Numbered from the stretch's first letter, positions 33,116 through 44,916 are shown. The stretch is 64,000 bases of DNA from Vanessa cardui (GCF_905220365.1 NC_061135.1:4543501-4607500), one strand, 5' to 3'. The notes: generated from the letters alone by a model not told the origin. Program-made: numbers and translations.

Positions 33116-34547
33116 GAATTATTATTAGAAATATCGTTTATACCTACGGTTCTCAAAAAACTACTCCAAATATCTCAATGTCCAAGTTCGAATGCATTAA
33201 AGACAATATTAATGATATTCTTTTTGAGATTAAGGGACATATCTAAGGAGTAAACGAAATCTTCATTTCCATATAAAGTATCCTATGTACGAGTAGAAGG
33301 AAATATTGAAAATATGCAAGTGTACAATTGGGCGTAATATATATTTTTTAAAGTCGGTTAAAAGTTAGACATCACAGAGTCTATGTAAATGACGCGCAGG
33401 AGTAAAATGCTAATTTCCGTGGGAGCTCGTCAAACTTTTTAATCTCATGTGACACCCCCACCCCCGCCGTGTTGTCAGAGGGATGATTGAAAGCGGCTCA
33501 TTTGTATTTTTATTACTTTTTAATTTTCTCTTATTTTCCCGAGTGCTGTTTGGACTTTCACGGTTTTTTCTTTACGAAATTATGTAAATACTTTTGGAGA
33601 AGTGTAAAATTTGCTACAAAACGATTATTTGATTTGAAAAAGTGGAAGCGATTTATCAAGAATATATAAATATAAGTAAGGGATATCGCTTACCCTTCAT
33701 CTGTTATTTATAGTAGGTAGGACGCAAAACTTCACGTTTAATGAACAGATATTTACAAGTTAGCTATAGATTTTGTTTCGTTTAAATTTTATTGTAAACT
33801 GACATCTGTTCGCACGTTTTACGTTTGTTTTTTATATCGCCACTATCTAACTGGCCAGTAACTTCTGTCTGTCCTCTAAATTTTTTTTTAAAAATAATAA
33901 ATTAGTAAATTACAATTAAGAATTACCTCTAATTTTCTGCACATTGACGGCTGGAGCTCTTTAAAATAAGACCAATACCGATTTTCTACGTGCACTGGGA
34001 CAAAATCGCCTTACGTCATTAATATATAAGATTATTTAGCCAAAATTATATATAATGTATTTTGCTGGAACTATTTTTTATTTTTTTTTTTTATGTAGGT
34101 TATGATATACAATAGGAACAACGTGCATAGTATATCAATAACACAACCGACATTGAACAATAAGCTTCAAGCAAGAGCTTCGTCCGAAATCAGATCCCCT
34201 TCGATACATGTCCACCTTCATACGCCCACCCCATTGGAAATAATTCGAGGTTACGTACTAATATCATTATAACACACGAGGGGTTAGAGCCCCACGTTTT
34301 TAGCACTTGTCTTAACCACTAATTTTATCCGATAAATGCCATGTCTATGGTTGTAGTTCATAGAGGTAGGTTTTTAACATTATATTGATTGCAAATTTCG
34401 TCAGGCAAATTTTTGGAGAATGCCTAAATATATGCACAAATGAGTACGTTTAATTTATATTGACAGAATAGACACGTTGATTTCGTTAATTTATTAGTAG
34501 CCAATGGTAAAATAATTCTTTATAATAAAGATGGACTATTGTGATAG

Positions 34548-34672
34548 GGGTTTATGCAAGCCCGTTTGGGTAGGCAACATTCCCTCGTGACATATTCAAC
34601 TGTTAAACAGCAATCGTTTAGTATTTCTATGTGCCGGTTTGAAAAGGAGCGAGCCAGTGTAACTGAGGATAC
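34548..34672 (-). repeat. Dispersed repeat family B, fragment
   Basis: It contains TGCAAGCCCGTTTGGGTAGG, a diverged middle, and GTGCCGGTTTGAAAAGG...GCGAGCCAGTGTAACT in the reverse orientation of family B. About half the family length is present. Confidence 0.6.
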
Positions 34673-35068
34673 AATTTACAATATTTTATTAATAACATAT
34701 ATATTTTTTAAAACAACACCGACTTGAAAGTGATCACTAAAAAAGTAATAAAATAATTTGATTTAAACACGTATTATTGAAATCGGCCGATCGTTTGTAA
34801 ATATTTCTACATTTTGTTTTTCACTCAAAATCGTCCGACGTCAATAATTACTTACACCTTCCATCATCAGCTCAGTAGTATAACATTATGATTACCAGCA
34901 AGCAAATGCCAATATAACTTAATATAATATAAGAAAATATGTAAAAGACGGTACATGTGCCTATAAAATTTGAGGGTTCCCCTCGATTTCTCCAGGATCC
35001 CATCATCAGACTCTGATATCCTCATCATAGTACCATTCCAGGAGTATCTTCTTTATTCAAAAATCATC

Positions 35069-35179
35069 AAAATCGGTTCATTTTTTTTTTTATTCTTTAT
35101 TTAAGTAAGGGACTTTTATTTATAAAAAATATGTCAGTCCCATTGTTCTCTTACAATTTGTCTTATAAAATCGGTTCAT
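35069..35179 (-). mobile_element. Truncated retroinsertion of about 85 bp with 12-13-bp target duplication
   Basis: AAAATCGGTTCAT occurs at 35069-35081 and again at 35167-35179. Between them is a T-rich start followed by TTATTTAAGTAAGGGACTTT and CAGTCCCATTGTTCTC. The T run at the left edge is the poly-A tail of a minus-strand insertion. The target itself lies inside another repeat (AAAATCGGTTCAT..AAATGGCGAAGTAATCGG). Confidence 0.7.
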
Positions 35180-35807
35180 AAATGGCGAAGTAATCGGCGA
35201 ACAAACATAAAAAAATATATATACCGGTCGAATTGAGAACACTCCTTTTTTTGAAGTCGCTTAAAAGTCGGTTGGCGGTGCGCAGCCGATGTAAGCAATG
35301 GTTAATATCATTACACTTGAAATATCTAAAGGCGTTGGTGTGTCATCCCATGTGCTTGTTAGCCTACCGTAGTATATTTAAAAAAAGGCGCTTAATAGAT
35401 TTTTTATAATTGAACTGAATAAATGTATATATTATACACACTACACTTTTTATTGATATTGATAGAGTTTTCAGAGAAAGGCCACATGCTCTATTGTCAC
35501 GATCAAGATTGATGATTATATATAACCTTTTTTTTGCATATTACACAACTACCGTTTGATTCCGATTTTACTGTCATCATCAGTGAGTTGAGAAATTATA
35601 ATAATGACAACAAATTTAGTATGATGTTTTATAAGACATTCATATGAATAATTAATAAATCAATTCAGTAACGATTATTTTTTAATATTCCACAGATTCA
35701 GATTTACACGAGTAGGTATATTAAATTGTTATCGCGACAATCGTCTCAAAACCGGATGAAACTGCGATGAATAGCAACTTATACTGGATTACTGCTAGAG
35801 CTATTTT

Positions 35808-35975
35808 ACTTTGTGGTTGGGCTTTGTGCAAGCCCATGTGGCCTATCCACATGGGCTAGCACAAAGCCCATGTGGGTATGCCACCAGCTATTCTACCACA
35901 AAATAAAAGAATAACCAGTACTTAACAGTTTTGTGTTCCGGTCTGTGTTAATGAACCAGTGTAATTCAGGCGCTA
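35808..35975 (-). repeat. Dispersed repeat family B with fold-back duplication
   Basis: Family B landmarks are present in reverse (GGGCTTTGTGCAAGCCC, ATTCTACC, TGTTCCGGTCTG, AACCAGTGTAA). Relative to sibling copies it carries an extra inverted segment: arms 35818-35841 and 35847-35870 match as reverse complements at 23 of 24 positions around a 5-nt loop. Confidence 0.75.
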
Positions 35976-36263
35976 GTTGGATACAATATTGTTTTTTTTT
36001 TTTAATGGAATAGGTTGTCGGCAGTGCCGTAAATAGCCTTCTCTGTGTCCTGTGCGAGCTTCTATAACTGCACCCTATTTAAGCAGACTTTTTACCTATT
36101 TTACTGTACTCACTAAAACTTAAACGCAGGTTCACTACTGCAAATGCGTTGCCCAATAACGATAAACACTAAACACAAATACGCTCGTGCGCTGCCAAAA
36201 AAATGAGCGCGATGTAAGTTTTTAAAGATACTAGCATGTAAGTACGTTTGTATTGGAATCGAG

Positions 36264-36307
36264 TACGGTTCCGCACCCAAGGGTGACCCCTTGGGTGCGG
36301 AATCGTA
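36264..36307. repeat. GC-rich palindrome, about 20-bp arms, 4-nt loop
   Basis: TTCCGCACCCAAGGG (36269-36283) and CCCTTGGGTGCGGAA (36288-36302) pair exactly around TGAC. The pairing extends outward about five more bases with one mismatch. Confidence 0.85.
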
Positions 36308-36416
36308 ACAAGAGCAAAACGAAAAACCATTAATCCTGCCCAGTTTGTCTATTCTTGCGCCCCCGAGGGTTTACGCCCTGTGCCTGCACAGGTGGCACCG
36401 CCCTATTTACGCCACT

Positions 36417-36629
36417 GGTTGACGGACGAGCATATGGGCCACCTGATGGTAAGTGGTCACCATAACACATAGACAATAACGCTGCAAGAAATATTAACTA
36501 TGCCTTACATCGTCACTGCGCCACCAACCTTGTGGACTAATGTCCCCTGTGCCTGTAGTTACAATGGCTCACTCACCCTTCAAACCGGAACACAAGAAGA
36601 CTGAGTTCTGTTGTTTGGCGGTAGAATAA
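36417..36629 (+). repeat. Dispersed repeat family B
   Basis: A well-preserved left part: GACGGACGAGCATATGGGCC, CTGATGGTAAGTGGTCACC, CAAACCGGAACACAAGAAG, TTGTTTGGCGGTAGAATAAC. The right-hand end (GTGGTACC...CTACCACC) is absent. Confidence 0.78.
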
Positions 36630-37534
36630 CAATAGATTAGCTCCGAAAGTTGTCCGAAAGTGTTATATTATACAATGGATATTTTAAATTATAAATTCTT
36701 AGTAGTGCACAATATAGCTAGGTCATTAATACATCTCATGAAGTATGGGAATCTAAGGTTTGTTTCATTTTATTCTTACTTAGAATTTCGAAAAGGCTGT
36801 AATTGTAGGTATATTACAGAATAATTGGTACCTTTTGGTAGAATGAGACATTTCATCTAGTATGCAGTTTTGTTTGTTTATAGGGGTATTAAAAAGCATG
36901 GAGTTAGGGTTAATTAGATAGAATTAGTCAATTTAGGGGTATGATTTTACGAGCTACTTCATTGACACACTTTATTGACGGAAAAGAGTAATTAATTACT
37001 TAGTTAATTGCCAGCTAGTGTCAGTAGAATCTGTATTTCAAAACGGTACAGATAATATAGATTATTTTTGTTGTCTTTTGTTAGGGGGATAATCTTATGA
37101 TAAATCACACCAGATTACTAGTTTATTCGTAGAAATACATATCTACATCTAATAAATGTTAAAAAGAAACATTATTGAAGTTTTAAAGTAAGGAGGTACT
37201 GATAAATTACAGTGGAACTAGACTAATGTCGTGTTCTTCACGAATGCCTATTTTTTATTAAAATTTATTTCATTTTTACGTGTCCAAATCAAATCCACAG
37301 AGACGTAATATTATAAATGTCAAAGCTGTAAATGGTGAGCTTATAACAAAATAGTCGTCACATCGCGGTTAGCGATTAGTCGCGGTGAACGAAGCGGGAC
37401 AAATGTCAACTTTGTATGCAATATCAAATACAGATTATATCACATTTTTAATATGGTAATATTTTTGGCGCCTTTTTTATATTTAACACACATTACTTAT
37501 ACATATTGTTTATATTTTAAATAGATAGAGCGAG

Positions 37535-37750
37535 GACTGGCAAATGGATCCTCTGTTGGTAAATGGACAGTGGACTTCTTCGATCATAGACATTGGAACT
37601 GTAAGAAATATTTATGTATCCATACAACACCAATCCGTCACCATCCTTGGAAACTAGAAAAGCATTATGTATTTTATGTCGTTTTGTCTGTAGTTACACT
37701 CACTTAAGCCGGAACACAAAAATATGCCGATTCGCGGTGGAATTTTGACT
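37535..37750 (+). repeat. Dispersed repeat family B, strongly diverged
   Basis: The order CATAGACATTGGAACTGTAA, GTCACCATCCTTGGAAACTA, CTGTAGTTACACTCACT, GCCGGAACACAAAAATA, GGTGGAATTTTGACT follows family B with many changes. Confidence 0.5.
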
Positions 37751-37854
37751 AGAGTAGCCTACTAGGACTGGTTTTGCACAAAATTTTGTGCAAAAAATAC
37801 AAGCTGTATCTTTTTTCAAAATAATAATATTTGTATTAAATAAAACGATGCCTA

Positions 37855-38285
37855 TGCCTGCTGTCCTATATGGATCAGAGTGTTGGGCTACAAAAGGGAT
37901 GACTGAAAGACAATTGCATGTTGCGGAGATGAGAATGCTAAGAGGAATGTTTGATGTTACGCGAATGGATAGAGTAAGGAACGAGTACATAAGAGGAAGT
38001 TTGAAAGTGACACCGATAGCCGAGAAGTTATGTGGAAGGCGGCTATCATGGTATGGGCATGTAAAGCGGAGGAATAAGGAACATATTGTGAGAAAAGCCT
38101 TGAGCATGGATGTGGACGGATATAGAGGTAGAGGACGACCAAGGAAACGATGGATGGATTGTGTGAAAGAGGACATGGTTAGAAAGCATGTTACTTGTGA
38201 GATGACGTCTGACAGAGAAGTATGGAAGAAGAAGACATGCTGCACCGACCCCAAATAATATTGGGATAAGGGCAGGAGGATGATG
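37855..38285 (+). mobile_element. 5'-truncated RTE-like LINE with intact C-terminal RT frame
   Basis: A perfect 17-bp target duplication AAATAAAACGATGCCTA flanks it (37838-37854, 38286-38302). The insert encodes the last ~130 residues of a LINE reverse transcriptase in one open frame: PAVLYGSECWATKGMTERQL, RRLSWYGHVKRRNKEHIV, GRGRPRKRWMDCVKEDMV, ending CCTDPK-stop, then GGGCAGGAGGATGATGA. The ATG that opens the frame comes from the target duplication, so this is not a host gene. The intact frame and duplication point to a recent insertion. Confidence 0.9.
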
Positions 38286-38596
38286 AAATAAAACGATGCC
38301 TAACTGTCTTGATTAGATACGCAACTAATTATTGCTGAAAGCAACACAGCCTTTATCAGTACACTATACCCTAATATTAAGGTGAATTGATATGTAATGA
38401 AATCATATATATTAAATATATCCTATTTACTACTAAAAGGAATAATAAAATACTCAAAAGATAACAAACAGCTTTTAATTGCATCTAGGATAAATTAATA
38501 AATTTAAAAATATATTTTACACGTATATATTTCTAACGCGAAACGCGATGGTAAGTGGTCACTACAATTCATATGTAGATATCAGTGCGTTATCAA

Positions 38597-38760
38597 AATC
38601 TAAATCAAAATCAAAATAAACTTGATTCAAGTAGGCTTTTACAAGCACTTTTGAATCGTCATTTTACAATTAAGTGAAGCTACCACCGGTTCGGAAAGTA
38701 GTTTCTAACGAGAAGAACCGGCAAGAAGCTCAGTGGATGCTCTTTTTCAATATTTAAAAA
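38597..38760 (-). mobile_element. CR1/Zenon-like LINE 3' UTR
   Basis: The plus strand reads AAATCAAAATCAAAATAAAC (the reverse of a GATTTTGATTTT tail), then CTACCACCGGTTCGGAAAG and GAGAAGAACCGGCAAGAAGC, the same arrangement as at 16834. No coding part is retained. Confidence 0.65.
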
Positions 38761-39896
38761 ATACAAAGTCGTGTTAGTTAAATAAAATTATTTAAATTAA
38801 TATTTCCTGCTTGAAAGTCAACAGGTATTAACTCCACGCTTTTTTATCATCTATAAAATCTTGTATCGAATAATATGCCTTTTTTAGCAATGTATGTAGG
38901 TATGTATGGGTATACCTATCCATATGGGCTTGACTGAAAATCGTTACTGACTTACAAATATAAAATATATCTGATTGAATAACTTGCTCATACGAAATAA
39001 GTATAGAGTTGCATATGATTGACACTGTGAGGGTTAACATTATGGTAATAAATAGGGTTGAAACATTTAATAATAAGTCTGCGGTTGCGGAATATATCAT
39101 GTGCCAATTAATAATAAAATATTAGCGTTTATTTGTATGCTATCTTAGGCTCAGTATCTGAGTTTAAATTTGATATTCTATAACGTATTATGTGACATTA
39201 ATTATTGTGTACTATTATTGTATACTGGAAAGAACGATAGAAGAATAAATGGATTGGGTGTGAGGGTTGCCATGGTAAAAAAGAGAAATTATCACACGAG
39301 TTGGTGTCGAATGAAACGAATGGGTGAGGAAAACAGTGTTCTAAAATTAAAAATTTGGATAAGTTCATTTGAGGGTTTTAGAGAAATAGATTGACAGACC
39401 TTAAATGAGATGTTCAACTTCTTATCTACAAAAGTTAAGACTGACGTCAAACAAATTGGTGTGTATTAATATCGATTTTTTGTTCGTCAGTTGTTATATT
39501 ATTAAGCTGCGATAATAAAGTTTGAATCAAGTGATATCGGCTCTGTTTATTTAGGGGAGAGGAAATGCGTTCGTCGTTCTTCGATTCAAAATTGTTATAT
39601 TTTTTAAATTACTACGGAACTTAGGTTTTTAGTATCGGATTTCACTGTAATTCAAATTTCGGTCTTTTTTTCGTTATGCTTTGAAATTATTTAAAAAAAA
39701 GTACTAAAATAAAGCTCTATGACGAGTATAACTCAATGTTAGATATATTCATATCAATATTACTCTTTGGTTTCATTTTACATTTAATTTTATTTAATAT
39801 TTGTGCCTTATTGTCCTAACAGTTTTTCCAATCGTATTATTTATATAAATGTATTTATATTTATTATATTATATGTTATATTATAATTCAAATGTA

Positions 39897-39998
39897 GGAA
39901 AAGAATAACTTTGAATCTACGTTCCTAACCGGTGGTAGCCAAAGAGCTTTTTAGACTTTAAAAAGCTAAAAAAAGTATTATTTGATTTTGATTTTGGA
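39897..39998 (+). mobile_element. CR1/Zenon-like LINE 3' tail
   Basis: CCTAACCGGTGGTAGCC followed by an A-rich spacer and TTTGATTTTGATTTTG matches the 3' end of the LINE family seen in reverse at 38597. It is a short, 5'-truncated piece. Confidence 0.55.
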
Positions 39999-40429
39999 TA
40001 TATTAAACATAAAAACGTTTTGAAGTGGATTAAGAACCAATTAGTAAGTTTAAAAATGACAATAACATAAGAATATGATCAGTTACGTTTAAGTTAGAAA
40101 TTTTAGATCTTACAGAGTTTTTTCGCCGGAGTATTTTAGTATTTTAGATCCGTTGATTGCTATAATTTTTTGAAAACTATAATTTTCAGTCTGACTTGAA
40201 GTAAGTAAGCTTCTTAAAGTATTACGACGATTTATATTGAGTTCGAATAATACATGCTTAACTCATAGTTGAAGATGCTGCTAACACTTTTCTCTGACAT
40301 AATTCAACTTTTATTTTTATATAGTAGGTATTAATTCTATATATTTAACAATAATAACTATGTAGTAGGTCTTTAACATCAACTTTATTTTTTCTAGCTA
40401 CAAAACTATCATTTTTTTCCTCGCTGGAA

Positions 40430-40585
40430 AAACGCGTTACACGCTTCCCCCACTTGATTAAAAGTGGGGGTAACTGTCCCGGTTCCCTGGACGCCGAGTT
40501 CGCCCAGGTCCACCGGGTTTACCAGCGGTACCCTCTCCGACTTTCGGCGGGCGCCACGGGATCGCTTACGCATGCTACCGTTATG
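40430..40585 (-). mobile_element. GC-rich LINE-like fragment
   Basis: A sharply GC-rich block with CCCCCACTTGATTAAAAGTG (a hairpin), GACGCCGAGTTCGCCCAGGT and GGTTTACCAGCGGTACC. On the minus strand it reads open as VPLVNPVDLGELGVQGTGTV. The form is that of a retroelement end. I cannot assign the family with certainty. Confidence 0.4.
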
Positions 40586-40929
40586 CTACAAAACTACCAA
40601 GGCAGATATTAAAAAAATCAGTATTTTGTAGATAACTTTTTCATTCGTAAATTATGGTTAGATATATTTAAAGTCTTAACATTGCCAATGATTGACTATG
40701 GATAATGATCTGTATAAAAGATTCGTAACGCTGTAAATGCTCAAATAACAATCAGAATATGTCTAATATATAATCCCTTATGCCATAAACAACATTGATA
40801 TTCCACACAGTGTATTGTTGTGGCCGGTTTGAGTGTAAAGTTTGACAGTGAAATAACTGAGTAGATGGTATCCCTTATTGTATGAGTTACATATGTAAAT
40901 ATTTCTTATTTTTTACGGTCATAATACAT

Positions 40930-41180
40930 ATTTACTTTTAACTACTTATACATAAATAAATATTAGCTACATCACATACATTACTCTGATCACAATATAA
41001 GTAACTAAAGCACTTATCTTATGGAAAATCAGAAGTAACGACGGTACCACAAACACCCAGACCTAAGACAACATAGAAAACTAATGAATTTTGTACATCG
41101 ACTCGGCGAATCGAACCTGGGACCTCGGAGTGGCGTACCCATGAAAACCTGTGAACACACTACTCGACGGAGATCGTCTT
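40930..41180 (-). mobile_element. tRNA-derived SINE (family G)
   Basis: On the minus strand: head GATCTCCGTCGAGTAGTGTG, B-box region GGTCCCAGGTTCGATTC, body TGGTACCGTCGTTACTTCTG, and an AT-rich tail. It matches the copy at 7071, with a better-preserved head. Confidence 0.75.
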
Positions 41181-41339
41181 ATATTTGTCTATTAAAAGTA
41201 TTATACATATTTTGATTTAATGAAAATAATTTTTGATACTCTTAAAATATAAAGTCAAAAGAGAATTAAACAAAAAGTTTAAAACCGGGATTGTGTATAG
41301 ATTTAGAATAAAGCAATATCCTAGTCCCCTTTGCAATAA

Positions 41340-41460
41340 AACCATGCCGGCAACAAACGTTAAATTAACGGGAACCTGTTTTAAAAACAATTAGGCGGTA
41401 ATGAAACGCGGCGTTGACGAGCATTAATTAGCGACAGTCGGTTTCACTTTAAATCATTCC
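41340..41460. promoter_or_regulatory. Candidate regulatory block
   Basis: A complex, unique-looking sequence with homeodomain-type TTAATTA cores (ACGTTAAATTAACGGG, GCATTAATTAGCG). It has no open frame and no repeat signature. This is inference from texture and motif only. Confidence 0.22.
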
Positions 41461-41553
41461 GATATCGGCTTTGAGATGTCCTTTTGAATTTGTAGGGATG
41501 TTTCCAGTTATTATTGTAGAAGAATCAATTTCCCTATTTATGCTATAATTCTT

Positions 41554-41932
41554 GTGGTGGAATATGTTCCAAACCGCTATGTTCCAAATCTTGGTGGTAG
41601 GGCTTTGTGCAAGCCCGTCTGAGTAGGTACCACCCACTCATCAGTTATTCTACCGCCAAATAACAGTACTCAATATTGTTGTGTTCCGGTATGAAGGGTG
41701 AGTGAGCCAGTGTCACTACAGGCACAAGGGACATAACATCTTAGTTCCCACGAATGGTGGCACATTGACGATGTAAGGAATAGTTAATATTTCTTACAGC
41801 GTCATTATCTATGCGTGATGGTGACCAAGTGGTCACCTGATGGTAAGTACCATCAGGTGGCCCATATGCTCGTCCGCCAACCTATACCATAATAAAAAAC
41901 CTTTTCCTCAAGAGGAGAGGAGGCATTTACAG
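41554..41932 (+). mobile_element. SINE (family A) fragment split by a family B insertion
   Basis: GTGGTGGAATATGTTCCAAACC (41554-41575) and CCTTTTCCTCAAGAGGAGAGGAGGC-like sequence (from about 41899) are consecutive parts of the family A tail in the uninterrupted copies. Here they are separated by the family B copy at 41592-41888, so family B inserted into a SINE. Confidence 0.65.
41592..41888 (-). repeat. Dispersed repeat family B, full length, with fold-back duplication
   Basis: It is complete from TTGGTGGTAGGGCTTTGTGC to GCTCGTCCGCCAACCTATAC. Where sibling copies read GGTGACCACTTACCATCAGG, this copy has an inserted inverted segment so that GGTCACCTGATGGT (41831-41844) and ACCATCAGGTGGCC (41849-41862) face each other around AAGT. 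Confidence 0.85.
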
Positions 41933-42329
41933 AATGACTTTTAAATTACGAAGAACATTATTTGTACACAATGTTTAAAATGAAAAAAAAAACGACGCAA
42001 ATTATTGTTTTATATAAATCAAGTCTTAGAAAGAATTTTTATATCAGGCTTTGAAATATTAAAATTGGGGTTAGAAAGGGGGAAAAAATTGCATTTCTGA
42101 AAAATCAAGAGTGTAAAAAGACAAAATTTTTGACACGATTTTTGTTATTATCTGTTAATATAATTTATAATTATAAGTATGTATATTGTATGTCTTCATT
42201 TTTTATTAATCTTTTATATCGTTCTAGCTTGACTTCAAAATAAATATTACAAGTATTTGTTCAACATTGCCAAATTTACGGTCAAAAATTTAATCCTCGA
42301 TCAAGTTACCAGATATAACCTGATATAAA

Positions 42330-42545
42330 ATGTCGGATAGCGCCATATTGTTTTGTAGGGATTAATGGCGGCGCTTCCTGTCGTCTCAGCGCGGAAAGAA
42401 TAGCGCTAATTAATCAAAAGTCGCCATTCGTTGATTTCCATGGAGATTTTCCATCAAGTTTTACTACCTCCCGTCGAGTTTGGGAGCTAATGGCTTCTTT
42501 TGTGGTCCAACAATTAATGCCGGATTGAATTTTTGTTTGTTTTCC
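42330..42545. promoter_or_regulatory. Candidate regulatory block
   Basis: A higher-complexity sequence with TTAATGGCGGCGCTTCC, GCGCTAATTAATCAAAAGTC (homeodomain-type core) and GGTCCAACAATTAATGCC. It has no coding frame or repeat match. Motif and texture only. Confidence 0.25.
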
Positions 42546-43649
42546 TTTCGGTTTTACGAGTTAATCAACAATGAAATTCTATCTGCGAAAATCACAATTT
42601 CTGTTCTATACAGGACGGAAAGATAATAAGAAACAAAGCATTTAATTAGTTTATTCAATTTATTTTGCGCTTTTGGTTTTGAAATAGCGATAGACAGACA
42701 GATTTACTTTCATTTTTATAATATTAATATAGAATACATTTCAATATTTCTTGTTATTCGAGAGATATCTTTATTTTAGTTGTAACCTATCTCAAATAAG
42801 CGTTTTTTTTTTTACCAACCACGTATGATCATAGACAATATTACGAAGGCGGGAAACAATACGCCTTAAGATATTATATATCATAGTAAAGTTCAGATCG
42901 ATAAAAATCGATTTGGCGTAATTAATCAAGAGCCACGCAGCGACATAGATTTTGATTCGTTTTTGCGTTACAGGGCTTTGAAAAAATAGCAAGGGTTGCA
43001 AGTTTTTTGCTCGTGTCTCTGGCATGGCTATCGAAATCATTTTAAAAAATAAAACCGATAAAGTTTACGATGTAATTACCAAATTTTATCATAGGACTGA
43101 GTATTTGTAAAATAAAAAGCTCAAGAAGAAACAAAAGTCTCAGTGTGTTCATTATGCTCATAGAATTCATAGAATTGAATTTTTAAACTTCATAATCTAT
43201 CGTTATTGTCGAATGTTGAAAATCTTAAAACTGAATCGATAAAGAATTTTTCTCTACAAGTTTGTGGTTAAGAGTCTACAAAACATGTGATCCAGGCTTA
43301 ATAAAAGTTAGTTAGTTATTGCAAATAAATACTCAGCTCGAGTTTGAACAGAGTAATGGACTATAAGAGTAAGGACATAGTAGAGAGTGTCTGTATTTGC
43401 ACACACATTCGTGTCCGTTGAGAATTGCCATCGAAGAGAAATGCGGTCAGAAGGACAGAATACTATCTATTATCATGATGTAGTAAACTCAAAGCCAAAA
43501 CAAATCTGTCTGAAATCTGACGTTTCGGGTTGCTCTTTATTTTCCTATAATAAAACGAAAGTATATTCAAATTAAGAAGTAAACATATCGTAAATTTCTC
43601 TCGATTTTAAGAAGAACATTACTAAACTATTTCGTAGAGACTAATGGTT

Positions 43650-43780
43650 GTTTAAAGCAGATCACCCCACGGGTCCGCAGTTCATTGCTGTAATCCCGCA
43701 GAGATTACTGTTTGCTCCGTTATTGAAACTCGCTCCTCTTTTTGTTCTTTTAATCCCTATATTGAAGGGTTGGTGAGGTA
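43650..43780. promoter_or_regulatory. Candidate regulatory block with TAATC sites
   Basis: GTAATC at 43690 and GATTAC at 43703 form an inverted pair of K50-homeodomain-type sites, and a third TAATCC lies at 43751. The block is GC-richer than its surroundings and contains no repeat that I recognise. Confidence 0.25.
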
Positions 43781-44705
43781 CGGTTGTTCGAAACAATTAC
43801 GCAAAGCCAGCAAACACAGTCATGTATATTAAAGAATCTTTTGTTTTTTTTTAATACAGATAAAACCATACAATTGTGAATACTTATCCTGAATGTACTA
43901 TATGTTTATTATCTGTATTCCGTTTAGAAATTAGGAAGTATTTGATTTATTTGAACATATCAAAAGTATTCCAAGCTATGTAATTCAATTTTAATAAGTT
44001 TTTCGTATTTGCAAATATGAAAAACCAATAATAACGTGGCATAAATCTTTGATCACTGATGCAAAGAAACAAGGTAATATCGCGGCATACGTTTGTGGCG
44101 TCGTGATATTAAAAGCAGAGATTTATGCGCTGAAACTTTTTAATATTTATGGCGAGCAATAAATTCTTGACGACGAGTTTTCGTGGGGAAGGGTTTATTA
44201 TTTTCTTGTTGGGGGAATCAACAAGTATTAAGATTGTGGGTGCAAACACAAAGAAAACTTCGTCGAGCCACCTACCCTCGGTATCAGTTTCAACTTTCTA
44301 ACTTTTATTGATTTAAATATTTCTCTTTGGTAAACGCAAGAAGTACCGAAAGTATGATAGCGTATCGTAGTCGGAACAATTAATGCAATCAAATGTATCT
44401 TTAGAGATCCTTTTAAATAAGAGTTTCTTTATATGTACATATATAGCAAGTTAATAAAATACTATATATATCTATAACACTGTTTGGCTGTGTATGTATG
44501 CTTCTACTACTGCGGTGAGCATTTTACTTTTCTTCTATGACGATATTGACTTAAAAACAATGAACATCTGATGCGTCAATGCTTAATGAATTATTTAGTT
44601 TTCATTTATTTTTTAAGGGCATCTTCAATATGGTAGAAATTAATTGATCGAGAAAATTAATCCCTGTAACATGTTAATGTATAGTAAAAAAAGTAAAGTA
44701 AAGTA

Positions 44706-44916
44706 ACAGCCTGTAAATTTCCCATGAGGCAGAATTTCGATGAAATTCACATGACAAAGACACATGCAGGTTCCCTCACGATGTATTCCTTCACCGCCGA
44801 GCACGAGATGAATTATAAACACAAATTAAGCACATATATTGTTTGGTTATATGCTGGTTCGAACCCGCAATCATCGGTTAAGATGCACGGGTTCTAACAT
44901 AGGCCATCTCAGCTAA
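44706..44916 (-). mobile_element. tRNA-derived SINE (family A), shortened
   Basis: Tail CAGCCTGTAAATTTCCC, body GAGGCAGAATTTCGATGAAA and CCGAGCACGAGATGAATTAT, head GGTTCGAACCCGCAATC. Part of the body near the tail is deleted. A GTAAA microsatellite adjoins the tail. A 7-bp AATGTAT near both ends may be the target duplication. Confidence 0.75.

Noticed and set aside
41449..41637. 62-codon minus-strand frame
   Set aside because: It runs through a SINE scrap into a family B repeat; no independent coding signal.
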